Below, piece by piece: positions 54,402-63,166 of a stretch of 64,000 nt of DNA (its first letter is position 1; the number at the start of each line of letters is the position of its first letter). The notes beneath the pieces are model-generated. The model saw only the letters and a list, made by a program, of their open reading frames with translations. It was not told where the DNA came from and did not search any database. The stretch covers positions 1 through 64,000 of the forward strand of contig JAEZUY010000010.1 in NCBI GenBank assembly GCA_023420895.1. Reading direction: 5' to 3'. The position numbers were made by a program, and so were the translations under genes. This DNA is from Bacillota bacterium (GTDB lineage Bacteria > Bacillota > Clostridia > Tissierellales > Gottschalkiaceae).

Positions 54402-55610
54402 TTAAAGACCTAAAGCTTCTGCAAGCACTTTTACAGTTTTGTCTTTATCATCTTTGTCTATTATATAAGAAATACTTATTTCAGAAGTAGTAACCTGCAT
54501 GAACTCTATATCATTGTCTGAGAAAAGTTTGAACACGCTGGCTGCAACTCCCGACTGGTCTCTCATTCCGTTTCCTATTACCGAAACTTTAACCACATCG
54601 TCCTCTTTGCTGTATTCAAGACCTTCTATAGTCTTTTTAAGATCGTCCATAACTTTGTCTATTGCAACTTCATCATCTTTGCTTGTAGTGAACGATATTC
54701 TCACAGTCCCGTTTTCAAGCGGAGAACTCTGGCTTATCATGTCTATATTAACATTTTCTTTAGCAAGTTCTGTGAAGATATTTGCTGTATTGTTATGTCC
54801 GAAAGGTATATTGTTTATTGTAACTAAAAGGACGTTGTCAGTAGCTGAAAGCCCTGTTATTGATTTTTGTTCCATATCTTTATCATACTCCTTTATTTGT
54901 GTTCCTGCAACATTTCCAGTGTTTAATCCCACTGTTAAAGGAACATTATATTTAGCGGCTATTTCAACAGATCTCGGTTCCATGACTTTGGCACCTAAAT
55001 GGGCCATTTCCATCATTTCTTCATAGCTTATCTGTTCAAGTTTTTTGGCCGCAGGGTAAAGTCTCGGGTCGATTCCGTAAATTCCGTCAACATCTGTGAA
55101 TATTTCACAAGGACATCCGAGCTTTGCAGCTATTGCAACTGCAGAAGTGTCAGATCCTCCTCTTCCAAGAGTAGTGATTTCATCGTACTCGTTGACTCCC
55201 TGGAATCCTGCAACTACTACTATTTTACCTTCGTCTATATGCTTCTTTATATTGTCGCTTTTGACATCTGCTATTTTACTCTTCATAAAAGCGCCTTCAG
55301 TTATAATTCCGGCCTGTCTTCCAGTAAGAGAAACAGCTTCATATCCAAGTTCATAAAGCATCATAGAAAGAAGAGATATGGTTATCTGCTCTCCAGTTGA
55401 AAGAAGTCTGTCGACCTCTCTTTTAGGAGGGTTTTTAGATACCTGTCTTGCAAGGTCTAAAAGACCGTTAGTAGTTTTCCCCATAGCCGAAACTACAACT
55501 ACTACGTCGTCACCTTTTTCTTTTCTCTCAATAAGTCTTTTCGCAACATTTTTGATTTTTTCCGGATCGGCTACAGATGAGCCTCCGTATTTCTGTACTA
55601 CTAAACCCAA
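54402..55610 (-). CDS. lysC: Aspartate kinase LysC
   Basis: 402 residues. It phosphorylates aspartate, the first step to lysine, threonine and methionine. It begins with the canonical MGLVVQKYGGSSVADPEKI when read from TTG 55610, which has GGGGAG upstream; the frame's earlier GTG adds three atypical residues. TTLGRGGSDTSAVAIA is the substrate motif, and two C-terminal ACT domains (SPLENGTVRISF; GMRDQSGVAASVF) imply feedback inhibition. Single-subunit form. Confidence 0.95.
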   Translation of the reverse strand: MGLVVQKYGGSSVADPEKIKNVAKRLIERKEKGDDVVVVVSAMGKTTNGLLDLARQVSKNPPKREVDRLLSTGEQITISLLSMMLYELGYEAVSLTGRQAGIITEGAFMKSKIADVKSDNIKKHIDEGKIVVVAGFQGVNEYDEITTLGRGGSDTSAVAIAAKLGCPCEIFTDVDGIYGIDPRLYPAAKKLEQISYEEMMEMAHLGAKVMEPRSVEIAAKYNVPLTVGLNTGNVAGTQIKEYDKDMEQKSITGLSATDNVLLVTINNIPFGHNNTANIFTELAKENVNIDMISQSSPLENGTVRISFTTSKDDEVAIDKVMDDLKKTIEGLEYSKEDDVVKVSVIGNGMRDQSGVAASVFKLFSDNDIEFMQVTTSEISISYIIDKDDKDKTVKVLAEALGL

Positions 55611-55627
55611 ATAAAACACTCCCCGTG

Positions 55628-55649
55628 GCAGCCGGCTTTTTCAGGCTGC
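55628..55649 (-). promoter_or_regulatory. Leader hairpin before lysC
   Basis: GCAGCC / GGCTGC form a 6-bp GC stem just upstream of the lysC ribosome site on the minus strand. It could modulate translation. The 110-base gap between lysA and lysC shows no L-box or strong promoter. Confidence 0.35.
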
Positions 55650-55729
55650 ATGCATTTATATTTAAAAATTAAGATCATTTTATCTACTTTATATTATTAT
55701 AATATATTTTCTACATATTTATAATATGT

Positions 55730-57028
55730 TTATAGAACATCGTTTTTAATTATATCTTCGTAAGTTTCTCTTTTAACTACGACTCTTCCTTTTCCGTTCT
55801 GTACAAAAACTACGCCCGGTCTTGGAATTCTGTTGTAGTTGCTGGCCATACTGTAAGTATATGCTCCAGTTGTGGCTACAGCGAAAAGGTCTCCTATTTC
55901 AGCTTCCGGAAGTTTAACGTCTTTTATAATTATATCTCCCGATTCGCAGCATTTTCCTGCAACAGTATAAGTGTGAACAGGCTCTTCATTCATCTTGTTT
56001 GCTATATATCCTTCATACTTTGCCTGATACAGGGCAGGTCTAGGATTGTCTCCCATTCCTCCGTCTATGAAGACATAGTCTTTTCCGCCGTAAGTTTCTT
56101 TAGTTCCGCCGATTTCATAAAGAGTAGTTCCTGCATTTGAAATTATAGAACGTCCTGGCTCTATTAGAATTTTCATATCCCAAAGACCGTCTTCTTTTAT
56201 TTTATTTTCTATTTCAGAAGTCAGTTTCTGAAGGAATGCCGCAAGGTCCATAGGCTCGTCTTCTTCAGTATAATATACTCCGAATCCTCCTCCGAGGTTA
56301 AGATCAGGAGTTTCAACTCCGGTATTGTCTTTTACATCTTTTACGAAATCGAGCATCGCAAGAGCCGCCTGGATGAAAGACTCTTCCTCAAATATCTGGG
56401 AGCCTATATGGCAGTGGAATCCTCTGAAGTTTAAGACATCAGATTCGTCCAGATATTTTGCTGTTTCATATATATCTTCTGTGAATATCGACTCTCCGAA
56501 TTTAGAGTCGTGTTTAGTAGTCTGGATATACTCATGAGTATGAGCTTCTATTCCAGGGTTTACTCTCAGCATTACGTTCATGCTGCTGTTTTTTTCTCTT
56601 AATATATTTTCAAGTCTCTTTATTTCCTGTCTGTTGTCGAGAACTACAGTTCCAACTCCGTTATCTATTGCAAGTTCAAGCTCTTCGGCTGTCTTGTTGT
56701 TTCCGTGCATGAATATTTTATCGGCAGGGAAGCCTGCTTTTAAAGCTGTATATAGCTCACCTCCAGAAACAACGTCCATGCTAAGTCCTTCTTCGTTGAT
56801 AAGTTTCGCCATTCCTATATTGAGGAATGCTTTTGAAGCGTATATAACTTCAGTTTTAAGATTTTCAGATTTGAAATTGTCTGCAAACAGTCTGCAAGTA
56901 TCTCTTAAAAATTCCTCGTCTATTATATAAAGAGGAGTTCCGAATTCTTTCTTTATGTCTTTAACAGACATTCCTCCGATTTCAAGCACTCCTTCATTAT
57001 CGATTTTCATTGTTCCAAATAGTTTCAC
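55730..57028 (-). CDS. lysA: Diaminopimelate decarboxylase LysA
   Basis: A 432-residue PLP enzyme making L-lysine from meso-diaminopimelate. VIYASKAFLN carries the PLP Lys (about 58), and further motifs are GFHCHIGSQIFEE, LNLGGGFGVYY, IEPGRSIISNAG, CCESGDII and TGAYTYSMASNYN. GTG 57028 with GGTGA upstream gives the usual MKLFGTM start; earlier in-frame starts lie in the riboswitch terminator. It is the first gene behind the lysine riboswitch, so lysine represses it. Confidence 0.95.
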   Translation of the reverse strand: MKLFGTMKIDNEGVLEIGGMSVKDIKKEFGTPLYIIDEEFLRDTCRLFADNFKSENLKTEVIYASKAFLNIGMAKLINEEGLSMDVVSGGELYTALKAGFPADKIFMHGNNKTAEELELAIDNGVGTVVLDNRQEIKRLENILREKNSSMNVMLRVNPGIEAHTHEYIQTTKHDSKFGESIFTEDIYETAKYLDESDVLNFRGFHCHIGSQIFEEESFIQAALAMLDFVKDVKDNTGVETPDLNLGGGFGVYYTEEDEPMDLAAFLQKLTSEIENKIKEDGLWDMKILIEPGRSIISNAGTTLYEIGGTKETYGGKDYVFIDGGMGDNPRPALYQAKYEGYIANKMNEEPVHTYTVAGKCCESGDIIIKDVKLPEAEIGDLFAVATTGAYTYSMASNYNRIPRPGVVFVQNGKGRVVVKRETYEDIIKNDVL

Positions 57029-57065
57029 TATTTCACCAGCTTTCATAAGAATTAAAAGTGAATAA

Positions 57066-57105
57066 TAAAAAAAGACTATGAGCAAAAGGTATACTCATAG
57101 TCTTT
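57066..57105 (-). terminator. Riboswitch-controlled terminator before lysA
   Basis: On the minus strand AAAGACTATGAG / CTCATAGTCTTT form a perfect 12-bp stem followed by TTTTTTTATTATTC, ending 38 bases before the lysA start. This is the expression platform of the L-box. Confidence 0.92.
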
Positions 57106-57144
57106 AAATTCCGATTCATATTTAAAACTAACCTTCTGCCCTCA

Positions 57145-57295
57145 ATGTATCAAGTACTCCAATAGAAGGTCGGGCAACCTAGGATTGACAGTACTATACT
57201 TATTCAGCATAGTCCCAACATACAAAAAGTATATTTCGGCAATTACACCTTTCACGAAACGCTACTGATTGCAACTGCGGCCTCTTTGACACACT
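57145..57295 (-). promoter_or_regulatory. Lysine riboswitch (L-box)
   Basis: Read on the minus strand, the conserved L-box segments appear in order: AAAGAGGCCGCAG, the CAGTAG loop, GTGAAAGGTGTAATTGCCGAA (conserved GUGAAAGG...GCCGAA), TGTTGGGACT, TACTGTCA and TTGGAGTACTTGAT. It lies between the promoter at 57346 and the terminator at 57105. Lysine binding would favour the terminator and switch off the lysA-lysC-asd-dapA-dapB run. Confidence 0.92.
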
Positions 57296-57317
57296 GCTTA
57301 TTCACTTGTCATTTAAA

Positions 57318-57346
57318 AGTCTAGCAGACCGAAAGACATATGTCAA
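57318..57346 (-). promoter_or_regulatory. Promoter of the lysine operon
   Basis: On the minus strand TTGACA (57346-57341), exactly 17 bases and TAGACT (57323-57318) form a near-consensus promoter about 25 bases before the L-box. Confidence 0.8.
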
Positions 57347-57478
57347 ATATTTTTTGAAAAAAATAAAAAAATATTCGGATTTAGACGTATATTCAGAAAA
57401 AATACTTTTAAAATAACTGAAAATATTTTAAACTGCGAAAAAAGATAGGTGAAAAAGAGCAAATAAATGGGAGCAAAG

Positions 57479-57574
57479 ATGAAGAAAATTAAAAAAATCA
57501 AAAAACAGAGAAAAATAGAGAAAAATCACAATAAACGAAGAATAATGATAAATGCTAAGAATTTGAATTGAGAT
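57479..57574 (+). CDS. Possible 31-residue basic peptide
   Basis: ATG 57479 with GGGAG 5 bases upstream opens 31 codons rich in Lys, Arg and Ile ending in TGA. It lies in the otherwise empty AT-rich gap 57347-57601. Such an A-rich stretch makes Lys codons by chance, so this is weak. No family is recognised. Confidence 0.15.
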
Positions 57575-57601
57575 TCATATAAAAGAAAATAAGAATCATA
57601 A

Positions 57602-57647
57602 TTGACTAAAGAACAGAGGTTTGTTATTATGATGTTAATAATAATCG
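57602..57647 (+). promoter_or_regulatory. Promoter with Fur-box-like operator for the SLH-FMN gene
   Basis: TTGACT (57602-57607), 17 bases and TATTAT (57625-57630) form the promoter. TGTTAATAATAATCG (57633-57647), over the transcription start, matches the Fur 7-1-7 consensus at 11 of 14 positions. The AT-rich background lowers certainty, but position and spacing fit an iron-regulated gene. Confidence 0.5.
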
Positions 57648-57713
57648 ATTTCAAATCTACATACGTGGAAATCATTTATTAAAATAAGTTGTTTTGTGAT
57701 TGGAGGAGTATTC

Positions 57714-59642
57714 ATGAAAATGAAAAAAGTATTATCAGTAGTTCTTGCATCTACTTTCGTTTGCGGAAGCATAGGATTTGCACATCCTGAAGGAGATGTT
57801 TCAACTACAGAAACTCTAGAAAAGACTCAGTTCTTAAGAGCTTATCTTAAAGGATATGAAGATGAAACTGTAAGACCTGACGGAAACATAACTAGAGCAG
57901 AAGCAGTAACTATATATTCGAGACTTAAAGAGCAGAGTTCTAAAGTTGAAGCTTCAGATGTCAGCAAATTCAGCGATGTTGATGCTGAAGGATGGTATAA
58001 GTCATATATAGACTATGCTGTAGAAAACGGAGTTATAGACGGGTATGAAGATGGAAGCTTCAAACCAGATGCTGCTATAACTAGAGCGGAGTTTTCTAAA
58101 ATACTTGCAAAAACTTTCGAAGAAGCTGAAGGAGAATCTTCATTCAGCGACGTTCCAGAAGGACACTGGGCTAAAGGAGCTATAGACGTTCTATTTACAA
58201 ACAAGAAAATAGACGGATATGAGGACGGAACTTTCGCTCCGGATAAAGCTATAACTAGAGCAGAAGCAGTAAAAATTCTTAACAGAATTTACGAAAGATC
58301 TACAGATAAAGACAGTTTTGCTCATATAGATGCAGAAGCTGTTAAATCGTTCGGAGATCTTCCTGAAGAGCACTGGGCATACTATGAAATACTTGATGCG
58401 GCTAACAACCACGTTATAGATTCAGACGACGGAGACTGGATAGACACAGCTACTGACGAAGAAGTTAAAGCTGCAGAAAAATATCTTGTAAGCGAGTCGG
58501 AAGCTCTTAAAGCGCTTGGACTTGATGCGCCGTTCAGCACTGTAGCAGTTCCTGGATGGCAGGATGCTTATACAGTAGTAAGCTCAGGAGCGGATGTAGT
58601 TGGTGTTCCTGACGACCACCACCTTGACGGAAAGATAATAAACAGCTATCCGAACATAATAGACCATGACGGAGCTTGGGACCTGGACGTTCTTAAAGAA
58701 CAGAAACCTTCGCTTATATACATGGACAAAGAAGCTCTTGATGACGAAGAAAATGCCGAAGTTAAAAAGGTTCTGGAAGATTTAGGAACTAGACAGGCAC
58801 ATCTGAAACTCAACAGAGTGGACGACATGATGAAAAACATGGGAATACTTGCATCAGCTTCTAACAGCAGAGATGCTCATGTTAACAGCATGCTGAAAAT
58901 AAATGAGAGAATAGAAGCAGTTAAAGCTAAATCTGAAGCTAATAACAACCCTAGCGTTGCGCTTGTAATTCTTACAGACGACAAAGAAGGAAACAAGGAA
59001 TACTATATAGCTGCAGAAGACACTTTCGGAGCTGACCTTGTAAGACTTGGAGGAATGAAGAACCTTGGAGATTCATTCAAAGGGGAAGACAAAGACAGAT
59101 TCGGATTCGTTAAGACTTCACTTGAAGATATAATGAAAGAAGATCCGGATGCATTCGTAGTTATGGTTAGAACTTCAGATAAGAAGACTAGAGGAGAAGA
59201 AGAGAAGAAATTCTACGAACTTCTTAAGAAAGACTATGCAGACAAGAAAGCTGTTAAATCAGGAAGATACGGAAGAATAGACCACCACGGAGTGCTTCCT
59301 AAATCAACTCTTGGATTTGCAGGAATGGAAGCAATATCAGGAGTAGCTAATAAAGTTGATGTAGAACTTCCTGATGAGTTTAAAGACGGCGTTTACGAAG
59401 GTGAAGGAACTGGATATGCGGCAGGCCTTAAGACTAAAGTAACAGTTAAAGACGGAAAGATTGCTAAAGTAGAAGTTCTTTCACACGGAGAAACAGGAGG
59501 AATATCAGATCCTGCTATAAAAGAAATGCCTGAAAGAATTGTCAAAGAAGGAAAACCTGATGTTGACACTGTATCAGGAGCGACTATGACTTCTAAAGGA
59601 ATTATACAGTCTGTAAAAGACGCTCTTTCAAAAATGCTTTAA
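57714..59642 (+). CDS. SLH-anchored surface protein with TroA/FecB-like binding domain and covalent FMN domain
   Basis: 642 residues. ATG 57714 follows GGAGGA. Order of parts: signal peptide (1-25, cleavage near FAH); three SLH domains (about 38-70, 85-135, 145-195: GYEDGSFKPDAAITRAE pattern) plus a partial fourth; a class III periplasmic-binding-protein-like domain (about 265-530) with the FecB/TroA pattern, including ADVVGVPDDHHLDGK; and an FMN_bind domain (about 558-642) with DTVSGATMTS near 616-625, the ApbE flavinylation motif. Anchored to the cell-wall polymer, it could bind and reduce ferric or other metal complexes; this is inference. A Fur-like operator and the ApbE at 37.1 kb support it. 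I do not know this architecture by name. Confidence 0.85.
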   Translation: MKMKKVLSVVLASTFVCGSIGFAHPEGDVSTTETLEKTQFLRAYLKGYEDETVRPDGNITRAEAVTIYSRLKEQSSKVEASDVSKFSDVDAEGWYKSYIDYAVENGVIDGYEDGSFKPDAAITRAEFSKILAKTFEEAEGESSFSDVPEGHWAKGAIDVLFTNKKIDGYEDGTFAPDKAITRAEAVKILNRIYERSTDKDSFAHIDAEAVKSFGDLPEEHWAYYEILDAANNHVIDSDDGDWIDTATDEEVKAAEKYLVSESEALKALGLDAPFSTVAVPGWQDAYTVVSSGADVVGVPDDHHLDGKIINSYPNIIDHDGAWDLDVLKEQKPSLIYMDKEALDDEENAEVKKVLEDLGTRQAHLKLNRVDDMMKNMGILASASNSRDAHVNSMLKINERIEAVKAKSEANNNPSVALVILTDDKEGNKEYYIAAEDTFGADLVRLGGMKNLGDSFKGEDKDRFGFVKTSLEDIMKEDPDAFVVMVRTSDKKTRGEEEKKFYELLKKDYADKKAVKSGRYGRIDHHGVLPKSTLGFAGMEAISGVANKVDVELPDEFKDGVYEGEGTGYAAGLKTKVTVKDGKIAKVEVLSHGETGGISDPAIKEMPERIVKEGKPDVDTVSGATMTSKGIIQSVKDALSKML

Positions 59643-59700
59643 TAATTAAACAAATAAGAAATGAAAGCTGGTTCTATTTGCATAGGACTGTAAATAAAAG

Positions 59701-59730
59701 AAGCCTGGGAAAAATTTCCCAGGCTTTTTA
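59701..59730. terminator. Bidirectional terminator
   Basis: AAGCCTGGGAAA / TTTCCCAGGCTT is followed by TTTAATTT; it separates the SLH-FMN gene (+) from the convergent lipoprotein gene (-). Confidence 0.9.
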
Positions 59731-59801
59731 ATTTAGCTAAAACTTTATATAAGAATGACGGGTCTGTAAAACTGATATTGTCATTATATTGTTTCAGGAT
59801 A

Positions 59802-61034
59802 TTACTTCAGAAAATCTTCTATATTGTAATCGTACTCTATAGAATATATTTTTCCCTCATCATTTACAACATCAACTATTATTTTTTTGACTTCTGCATT
59901 CTCAGGACTTGAAATATCTAATACTGCAAAAGGTTTTGAAGTTTCTCCAGCAGGTATTCCGCCATTGCTGCTTGCAGCCGCTCCGAAATCTTTATCCCCT
60001 TTGTCTGCAAAATAGATTTCTATTCCTGCGATTTCCTTATCCAGAGTATTTTCAACTTCTGCAATCATATAAGAATCCTCTTCTCTAAGATTTACCTTGA
60101 GGTTCTTTATACTCTCAACGAATTCTTCAGTAAGAAGAAGTTCAGCAGATGCTGTAACCGGATTAAGTATAGTGCTGGTAGTTAAAAAAGTTTTTCCCTG
60201 TTCCTCTGTAAATGCGCTTGAACCGTAAGCTTCTAAAGTTCTAGTGGCATTCATATTCAGATATTCTGCAGATATATCTGTTATATCGAAGTCAGGTTCA
60301 TCTTTTCCGAAGTTTTTCATAGCAATCGTTCTTTCCTCTCCGGGAAGCAGCGCATATCCTGTACGGAACAGAGTCGTATTCGAGTCGGAATTCATTGCAG
60401 AGATTTCAGTCATAGGTGTTTTAGTATTGTTTTTAGCAGTAGCCATTATGATATTTTCATCATCTTCTGCTTTTTCAAAAGTCATTTCAGGGAACTTGTC
60501 TTTGAATTCGTCTAAACCTTCAACTTCTTTTCTCTCTACAAGCTCTCTTTCGACTTCGCTTTCTCCGTCTTTGTCTTCTATAATATATTTATTAAGATTA
60601 TGGTCGTACTTTATTCTTTCATCATCTGCAGTATAGCTCGTCATATAGATATTCATATCGTCTACAGAATCTGCAATATGCATACTTTTTGTAACTCTGG
60701 CTTCTCCTCCGGGAGCAATAGGTTCAGTTACACTGTAATCTGAAGCGCGCCCGAATTCATCGAGTCCTGTAACTCCGAAATTATTTATTTCTTTGTCACT
60801 GTTGTTTTTTATAACCAGACTGGATTCTATATTGTCTCCTTCACCTTCTTCTTCCAGTGAAAGCTCAAACTGATCGAATGTTACAGCAGCTGTATCTGAA
60901 ACAGTATATCCTGAATATTCAGCTGAAGTCACCGGAGTCAGCAGTATTTCTTCTCCGCATCCTGCAAGCGAAAGCGTAAGAAGAGATATTCCCAGAACTG
61001 CAGCTATTTTTCTTTTAAATTTTTTAAAATTCAT
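59802..61034 (-). CDS. Exported lipoprotein with three FxLYD-like beta-sandwich repeats (paralog A)
   Basis: A 410-residue lipoprotein: signal peptide and lipobox LAGC, then three divergent repeats (about 30-135, 170-270, 300-410). Each repeat follows the pattern V.NN..DK.I..........G......PI.PG....., e.g. VIKNNSDKEINNFGV with IAPGGEAR, and VENTLDKEIAGIEI with IPAGETSK, as in FxLYD-type domains of Firmicutes lipoproteins. ATG 61034 (GGAGGG upstream) shares one base with the stop of paralog B. Function is unknown; the fold suggests surface binding or envelope stabilisation. Confidence 0.7.
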   Translation of the reverse strand: MNFKKFKRKIAAVLGISLLTLSLAGCGEEILLTPVTSAEYSGYTVSDTAAVTFDQFELSLEEEGEGDNIESSLVIKNNSDKEINNFGVTGLDEFGRASDYSVTEPIAPGGEARVTKSMHIADSVDDMNIYMTSYTADDERIKYDHNLNKYIIEDKDGESEVERELVERKEVEGLDEFKDKFPEMTFEKAEDDENIIMATAKNNTKTPMTEISAMNSDSNTTLFRTGYALLPGEERTIAMKNFGKDEPDFDITDISAEYLNMNATRTLEAYGSSAFTEEQGKTFLTTSTILNPVTASAELLLTEEFVESIKNLKVNLREEDSYMIAEVENTLDKEIAGIEIYFADKGDKDFGAAASSNGGIPAGETSKPFAVLDISSPENAEVKKIIVDVVNDEGKIYSIEYDYNIEDFLK

Positions 61035-62377
61035 TATCTTTCCCTCCATTTTCCTAAGATATCTTGTAATTTTTCGAAGCCGACCTGTATTCTTTTAACA
61101 GGAGTTTTTGCTTCGCCTTCTTTTGTTTCTGTTTTTATCTTAATTTTTCCTCTGCCGTCAGACATATATTCCGCTAAGCCAAAATCATATTCTAATTCGC
61201 ATATATTTCCTTCATCATCGGGAATCAATATCGAAACTTTTCTGAGCTGCGCATCTGCAGAATCATAGAGATTTTCAGCCAGAGTATATCCTGATTTTTC
61301 TCCTGCCGGGATAGCCTCATTAAGCATGAACGAATCTCCAAAATCACTTCTTCCGCCGCTTTCCACATGGAGTTTCATAGAGACAATATCACGGTCTAAA
61401 GGATTATTTACGGAAACGAGAACTCCGTATTCTGAATCTATAAATTCAGCTTCCATATTTTTCATGTCTTCCCGAATCTCTTCAATCAGAATTTTTGCGT
61501 CCGGATTCAGATAGTTCAAGAATCTGATTTCCTTGTACTGTCCTTCTCCTCCTTCAGCAAATCCGTCAAAAAGATATTTGGTAATACTTCCGTCATCATT
61601 TAAAATGCTGTATTCAGCGTATGTTATATCATCTCCGCACTCAGATTCAATGTGCGTGTCTTCTGAATATGTAATAAGTTCACCGGGAAGTATCGCAAAG
61701 TTTGAAGAATAGAAATGACATGAATCGTTTGCATAGATGACGTTGAATATTGGAACGTCTTTATCATTCATGACTTTTCCTGTGTAAAAGCTCAAATCTG
61801 CTGACTGTTCTCCGCTGAAGACTGGGAAACGCTCTTTTATATCATCGTATCCTCCTGCAAATTCCTGAGAGATGACTTCTTCATCAGCAGAGTACGGCTC
61901 CATATCTTCATTATATTCAATGTATTTTCCGAGCGTTCTGTCATAGTATACGATTCCGTTATCGATATAGTAAACCATAGTCAGAACTTCCAAATCTTCC
62001 ATATCATCTGAAGGAAGATCTCCGAAAAGATAAATTTCTCCATCCGGAGGCAGAGGCTCTTCAGAGAAAAGCGCAGATTTTCTTCCGTTAGTCTTTGATT
62101 CTACATTGATCTCTGCAGAATAGATTTCTGAGCCGGTCAGATTTTTAACTTTTAAAGTCTGTCCTCCGTCATCTTTATCGGCGACATAAAGTTTAAGCTT
62201 GTCTGCGGTTACAGAAGAACTGTCTTTCAGCTGCCCGCTTGTATAGTATGCATAAGTTACAGGCGCGGGACCAGATGAACGGGTCCGTTTCTGAAAAACA
62301 CAGGCAGAAAGAGCAAGTGAAATAACGGCAATTCCTAAAACAGCCAGAATTCTTTTTCCTGCTTTCCCATAACTCAT
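61034..62377 (-). CDS. Exported lipoprotein with three FxLYD-like repeats (paralog B)
   Basis: A 447-residue lipoprotein with lipobox LSAC, paralogous to A over its length: shared opening (PVTYAYYTSGQL versus PVTSAEYSGYTV), the YYDRTLGKYIEY versus KYDHNLNKYIIE block after repeat 1, FAILPGELI versus YALLPGEER in repeat 2, and VNNPLDRDIVSMKLHV with IPAGEKSG in repeat 3. An extra Lys-rich tail of about 40 residues follows. ATG with GGGGGAAT upstream. First gene of a two-gene unit with A, divergent from C. Function unknown. Confidence 0.7.
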   Translation of the reverse strand: MSYGKAGKRILAVLGIAVISLALSACVFQKRTRSSGPAPVTYAYYTSGQLKDSSSVTADKLKLYVADKDDGGQTLKVKNLTGSEIYSAEINVESKTNGRKSALFSEEPLPPDGEIYLFGDLPSDDMEDLEVLTMVYYIDNGIVYYDRTLGKYIEYNEDMEPYSADEEVISQEFAGGYDDIKERFPVFSGEQSADLSFYTGKVMNDKDVPIFNVIYANDSCHFYSSNFAILPGELITYSEDTHIESECGDDITYAEYSILNDDGSITKYLFDGFAEGGEGQYKEIRFLNYLNPDAKILIEEIREDMKNMEAEFIDSEYGVLVSVNNPLDRDIVSMKLHVESGGRSDFGDSFMLNEAIPAGEKSGYTLAENLYDSADAQLRKVSILIPDDEGNICELEYDFGLAEYMSDGRGKIKIKTETKEGEAKTPVKRIQVGFEKLQDILGKWRER

Positions 62378-62413
62378 CCCAATTCCCCCTTTTAACTATT
62401 ATTAAGATATTTG

Positions 62414-62431
62414 TATAATAGATACCCTTTT
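62414..62431 (-). promoter_or_regulatory. Leftward AAAAGGGTAT-type promoter element (genes B-A)
   Basis: On the minus strand AAAAGGGTATCTATTATA is read 37 bases before the start of paralog B. Its first ten bases are identical to the element facing paralog C; a TATTAT-type -10 follows immediately. No -35 TTGACA is visible at normal distance. Confidence 0.45.
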
Positions 62432-62551
62432 ACAGAGCGATTAGTCTGAAAAAAGGTAAATATTGAGAAAAACAGTTTTAAAATTTGATTTTTTATGAAA
62501 ATTTTTGGGAAAAAATTGTAATCAGGACTTTTAAATCTATAATTCCGATAA

Positions 62552-62568
62552 AAAAGGGTATATATAAT
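62552..62568 (+). promoter_or_regulatory. Rightward AAAAGGGTAT-type promoter element (gene C)
   Basis: AAAAGGGTATATATAAT, 29 bases before ATG of paralog C, repeats the ten-base block of the leftward element in the opposite direction. The symmetric arrangement suggests a common activator or sigma factor driving both units. Confidence 0.45.
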
Positions 62569-62597
62569 TAAGTAGTATTTTAAAGGGGGAGAAAAGA

Positions 62598-63125
62598 ATG
62601 AAAAGGAAAGTGGCTGCGCTTATCCTTGCGTCTCTGATGACAGTATCTGTTGCAGGCTGCGGACAAGATACAGGCGGAACAGAGAATACAGGTTCACAGC
62701 AGACAGCAGAAAAAACAGGAAAAAAAGAAAGAGTGATAAGTGAAGATGCTCTGCCGGTTACAGAAGCAGATAAGAACAAAAATATCGTGGATATTTCTGA
62801 ATCACCGTTCGATTTTTCTCAGCTGACATTCACTCTAGATTATGGAAATATGAAGCGTGAAGAAGTAATGCTGAATGTCACTAACAATTCTGACAAGGAA
62901 GTTAAAAATATCATTGTCTATTATTACGGACCTGAGAAGAAGAAGGTTTCAAAAACACACAGAGATATTCTGCCGCCCGGTGCAACAGGAGAGATGGGAT
63001 ATGTAAGACCGGTGTCAAATGAAACTCAGAGCATTGAAGATCTGGATATGAAACAGATTCGTGTGAGTCCTCTGGAAGGCGGAATATACGAGTATCATAT
63101 CGATATCGGAAAAGTAGAGTATTAA
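62598..63125 (+). CDS. Exported lipoprotein with a single FxLYD-like repeat (paralog C)
   Basis: 175 residues: signal peptide with lipobox VAGC, a Gln/Thr/Lys-rich linker (about 20-55), and one repeat (about 65-175) with VTNNSDKEVKNIIVYY and ILPPGATGEM, ending in YEYHIDIGKVEY like the YSIEYDYNIEDFL end of A. GGGGGAG upstream of ATG. It is the shortest member of the cluster and may represent the basic unit. Function unknown. Confidence 0.7.
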   Translation: MKRKVAALILASLMTVSVAGCGQDTGGTENTGSQQTAEKTGKKERVISEDALPVTEADKNKNIVDISESPFDFSQLTFTLDYGNMKREEVMLNVTNNSDKEVKNIIVYYYGPEKKKVSKTHRDILPPGATGEMGYVRPVSNETQSIEDLDMKQIRVSPLEGGIYEYHIDIGKVEY

Positions 63126-63166
63126 ATTAAAAGAATCGCAGAAAAGACATAATTAAAACTACAGAA

